Below the pieces are notes generated by a model that saw only the letters and a program-made list of their open reading frames with translations, was not told where the DNA came from and ran no database searches. From CAYWHE01 sp964458125 (GTDB taxonomy: Bacteria; Bacteroidota; Bacteroidia; AKYH767-A; OLB10): a stretch of DNA of 9,695 bases. A program made the translations under genes and the position numbers. Positions 6,897 through 9,695 of the stretch are shown here, one piece after another. The stretch is from NCBI GenBank assembly GCA_964458125.1, contig CAYWHE010000155.1:1-9695 (forward strand), written 5' to 3'. The first letter of the stretch is position 1. Each line of letters opens with the position of its first letter.

Positions 6897-9695
6897 ATGA
6901 TTATAACAAACAGGATTCACGTTTTCAGGCTGATCAGGTCGGCAATTTTAGTGTGTTTGCTGATTGCCCTTCAAACCGTGATTGGCATTTGCCGTTCTCC
7001 GCAACAGCAGGGGAAAGCTTACCCGGCGGGAATGCGGCTACTGGAACTGGGTAATCGTTTTTTAAATGCTTCCATTCCCGACAGCGCCATTTATTATTTT
7101 GTAAAGGCAAAGGATCTGTTTATTCAACGACAGGACCCCGGTTCCGCAGCGAAAGCCTATACCGGATTAGGCCAGGCGCATTACCGTGCCGGCCAGATAC
7201 CGGAAGCCATCCAGAATAACGACAGTGCACTGGCACTGTTTACACAAATCCGGGATACGTCAGGAATGTCGGAGGCCTTGGGTAACGCCGGTTTTTACTA
7301 TTACAGGCAATACAGGCTGACGGAGAGTTTTGACCTGGTTTCCAGATCACTTCTTTTGGCGGAAGCCTGCGGAAATGAAAAGGCCATCTTTAAGGCCAAT
7401 TACTATCTCGCCATCATTTACCTCGAACTGGACTCCAATCTGGATGTGCCCAAAGGTTACCTGTTGCGGGCCATGGAACTAAACAAACAGATTGGGGACA
7501 GCGCGTTTGATCTCAACATTAAATCCTGCTTCTCTACCCTATACCAGCGGGAAGGAAATTTTCCTGCGGCCATCGGATTACTCCAGGAATTAATTGCTCA
7601 TTTTAAAAGCCGCGGTAAAACTTTCGAAGAGGGCATTACCCTTCATAACCTGGGCTACGTTTATACCCGCATGAAGAATTTCAGTCAATCCATACGGTAT
7701 TATGAACAGGCCATGGACCGATACCGGGAAGTTGGCGATTCCGCATCCCAGGCGGACGAATATTATTCCATTGCCATGGATCTGGCGGAACAAAAGAAGT
7801 ACCCCGAGGCTGTTAAAAATCTGTTAACCGGAATGTCCATCGCACGCGCCCTGGGTGATACAGAGAATGAATGTGACCTGGCCCAGGCCCTGGAGGTGGT
7901 TTATGAAAAATCCGGTCAGTTCCGCGAAGCGCTTTTTTACAACAGGCGTTATTATTCCTTACGCGACAGCCTGAACAGCAGAGAGCAGAATGAAAAGCTG
8001 CTGGAACTGAAAACAAAATTCGAAACCGGGCAGAAGGATAAGGAAATCAGCCTGCTGAACAAGGATAAGTTGCTGCAGCAGGCAGAGTCATCTAAACAGC
8101 GCCAGTTGAAAAATGTGTTCCTGGCAGGATTTGCCGCCCTGTTGATCATAGCCGCTTTATTGTATAACCGTTACCAGGTCGGGAAAAGGGCAGCACGGTT
8201 ACTCGGGGAAAAGAACAGGCAGATTCAGCTGGAGAAGGAGCGGGCTGAACATAGCGAAAAAATCAAGCAACAGTTCCTGGCAACGATGAGCCATGAAATC
8301 CGCACCCCCATGAATGCCATTATCGGCCTGTCCAACCTGCTGGTTCACCGTAAAACAGATGAGCAGGGAAAGGGATATGTGAATGCGATCAGGCATAGCG
8401 CAGGCAGTTTGCTGAGGCTGATCAATGACATTCTTGATTTTTCAAAACTGGAGGCCGGCAAGGCCCGGCTGCAGACGCACCCCTTCCGGATTTATGACAC
8501 GCTCAACCTGATTTACGATTCCTACCAGCCACTTGCCCTTGAAAAAGGAGTGGAGCTGAAGGTGCAGTTTGAAAAAAGCTTTCATGGTTATATTTACGGT
8601 GATGAAGGCAAACTGACACAGATTCTTGTAAACCTGGTCGGCAACGCACTAAAGTTTACTGCACGCGGAAACGTGATCCTGGATGTGAAGCAATCGGAAC
8701 TTTCCGAAGGGATGGTGGCTTTTGATTTCCTGGTGAAGGATACCGGTATTGGCATTTTACCGGAGGAGCAGACGCATGTTTTTGAACAATTCAGACAGGC
8801 GGATGCCCTCAACAACCGGGAGTACGGTGGTACGGGGCTTGGCCTTTCCATTGCCGCCGTTCTGGTGGAACTGCATGGTTCAAAACTTTCCATGAAGAGT
8901 GAACCCGGAAAAGGAACTGAATTTTCCTTCCGGCTTTCGTACCGTGTTGTCAGGGATCAGGGGGAAAGAGATGAAATTACCAAATGGGAGGGCAGTACAC
9001 CAGTCTGTGCTTATAAAGGTCCCGTTTCCGTCCTGGTGGCGGAGGATAATCCGTATAACCTCCTGGTCGCAACGGATACCCTTAAACGTTATTTTAAGGA
9101 TGTCACCATTACCAGCGCATCCAACGGAAGGGAAGTCATGGATATGCTGGCCCAGGCCATTCCTGACCTGGTACTGCTGGACATACAGATGCCCGTGCAG
9201 GATGGATTTGAAACCATACGTCTGCTTCGCGGGGCTGGTAATCCTGCCTGGAACCGGTTGCCTGTGGTAGCTTTTACCGCCAGTGTGATGCGCAGTGACC
9301 TGGAAAAATGCACGGATGCAGGAATGAATGGCTGTGTGCAAAAACCTTTTTCAGAAAAGGAACTGGTGGATGCCGTCATCCGGTTTACAGGCAAAAATTT
9401 CACCGCCATTCCCCTTGATGCTGAACAGGAAGAGCCGGATGATGAACAGAAGTTCCGTTTGCTTTTTCTGAAGCTGGTGCCCCAGCGGCTGGAACTGATT
9501 GAAAAAGCCTTGTTAAAAGGGGACTGGAACGAAATCCGTCATGTTGTACACCAGATGCGGCCCCAGCTGGAAGACATGGGGTTGGAGGAGAGCGTGCTGC
9601 ATGCATCGGAATTTGACAACATGGATGGCGCTGTTACATTCCGAATATGGAGGGAGAAGACCTACCGTTTCTGCTGGCTGGTGAGGGAAAAGTTA
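6897..9695 (+). CDS. TPR-containing membrane hybrid histidine kinase with receiver and HPt-like domain (3' end outside window)
   Basis: A sensor kinase that should autophosphorylate on histidine and relay phosphate through its own receiver. The frame is open for 933 codons to the right edge. Domains: N-terminal hydrophobic export segment about 12-31; TPR-like helical repeats about 40-360, probably periplasmic; coiled coil about 365-405; membrane helix 407-423; signalling helix about 433-457; HisKA with H466 in FLATMSHEIRTP; HATPase with N579/N583 (N box), DTGIGI at 615-620 (G1), VFEQFRQAD (F box) and GGTGLGL at 644-650 (G2); receiver about 710-828 with E716/D717, phosphoacceptor D762 in LLDIQMP, the FTA threonine and K816; then a helical HPt-like segment from about 850 in which H885 (VHQMRPQLEDMG) is the likely acceptor. 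All catalytic residues are present. An in-frame TGA at 6855 limits the start, and ATG 6897 is the only ATG between it and codon 45. It is divergent from the tail-fibre/M23 operon. The ligand and output regulator are unknown. Confidence 0.95.
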   Translation, partial: MIITNRIHVFRLIRSAILVCLLIALQTVIGICRSPQQQGKAYPAGMRLLELGNRFLNASIPDSAIYYFVKAKDLFIQRQDPGSAAKAYTGLGQAHYRAGQIPEAIQNNDSALALFTQIRDTSGMSEALGNAGFYYYRQYRLTESFDLVSRSLLLAEACGNEKAIFKANYYLAIIYLELDSNLDVPKGYLLRAMELNKQIGDSAFDLNIKSCFSTLYQREGNFPAAIGLLQELIAHFKSRGKTFEEGITLHNLGYVYTRMKNFSQSIRYYEQAMDRYREVGDSASQADEYYSIAMDLAEQKKYPEAVKNLLTGMSIARALGDTENECDLAQALEVVYEKSGQFREALFYNRRYYSLRDSLNSREQNEKLLELKTKFETGQKDKEISLLNKDKLLQQAESSKQRQLKNVFLAGFAALLIIAALLYNRYQVGKRAARLLGEKNRQIQLEKERAEHSEKIKQQFLATMSHEIRTPMNAIIGLSNLLVHRKTDEQGKGYVNAIRHSAGSLLRLINDILDFSKLEAGKARLQTHPFRIYDTLNLIYDSYQPLALEKGVELKVQFEKSFHGYIYGDEGKLTQILVNLVGNALKFTARGNVILDVKQSELSEGMVAFDFLVKDTGIGILPEEQTHVFEQFRQADALNNREYGGTGLGLSIAAVLVELHGSKLSMKSEPGKGTEFSFRLSYRVVRDQGERDEITKWEGSTPVCAYKGPVSVLVAEDNPYNLLVATDTLKRYFKDVTITSASNGREVMDMLAQAIPDLVLLDIQMPVQDGFETIRLLRGAGNPAWNRLPVVAFTASVMRSDLEKCTDAGMNGCVQKPFSEKELVDAVIRFTGKNFTAIPLDAEQEEPDDEQKFRLLFLKLVPQRLELIEKALLKGDWNEIRHVVHQMRPQLEDMGLEESVLHASEFDNMDGAVTFRIWREKTYRFCWLVREKL

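Noticed and set aside
6854..7054. A 66-codon plus-strand frame at the start of the kinase gene
   Set aside because: It overlaps the kinase signal segment in another frame, has no motif, and covers the promoter and repeat region.
8880..9341. Open frames on both strands overlapping the kinase receiver region
   Set aside because: The continuous kinase frame with its receiver motifs explains this DNA, and the alternative translations show no family features.

Overview
The window looks like chromosomal DNA of a Bacteroidota species. The reasons are a type IX secretion (T9SS) C-terminal sorting domain on one protein, a tail-fibre-like secreted protein with the VGIGT repeats and HLPxIPxxxE tail common in this phylum, a TPR-containing hybrid histidine kinase, A-rich translation start regions without Shine-Dalgarno motifs, and a perfect TAnnTTTG-type -7 promoter box. 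No phage, IS element, CRISPR array, tRNA or rRNA is visible.

Layout: (1) Bases 2-2644 (+) are the C-terminal part of cobalamin-dependent methionine synthase (metH), cut by the left edge. (2) Bases 2714-3361 (+) encode a small NADP-binding oxidoreductase of the F420_oxidored family. (3) A hairpin with a T-tract at 3360-3396 separates this gene from the convergent pair on the minus strand and reads best as the terminator of that pair. (4) Bases 6776 down to 3433 (-) form a likely two-gene operon with a 17-bp gap. The first gene encodes an exported tail-fibre-like repeat protein, and the second an exported M23 zinc endopeptidase with a T9SS sorting domain. (5) A divergent promoter region of 120 bp (6777-6896) carries three phased direct repeats. 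(6) Bases 6897-9695 (+) encode a large membrane hybrid histidine kinase (TPR, TM, HisKA, HATPase, receiver, HPt-like), cut by the right edge; no stop codon is reached.

The left part is housekeeping metabolism (methionine and folate). The right part is a cell-surface module: a sensor kinase transcribed divergently from two exported proteins, so shared regulation is plausible but not demonstrated. All protein families here are known. The least explained elements are the phased repeats in the divergent promoter region and the pairing of a tail-fibre-like protein with a T9SS-exported M23 peptidase.
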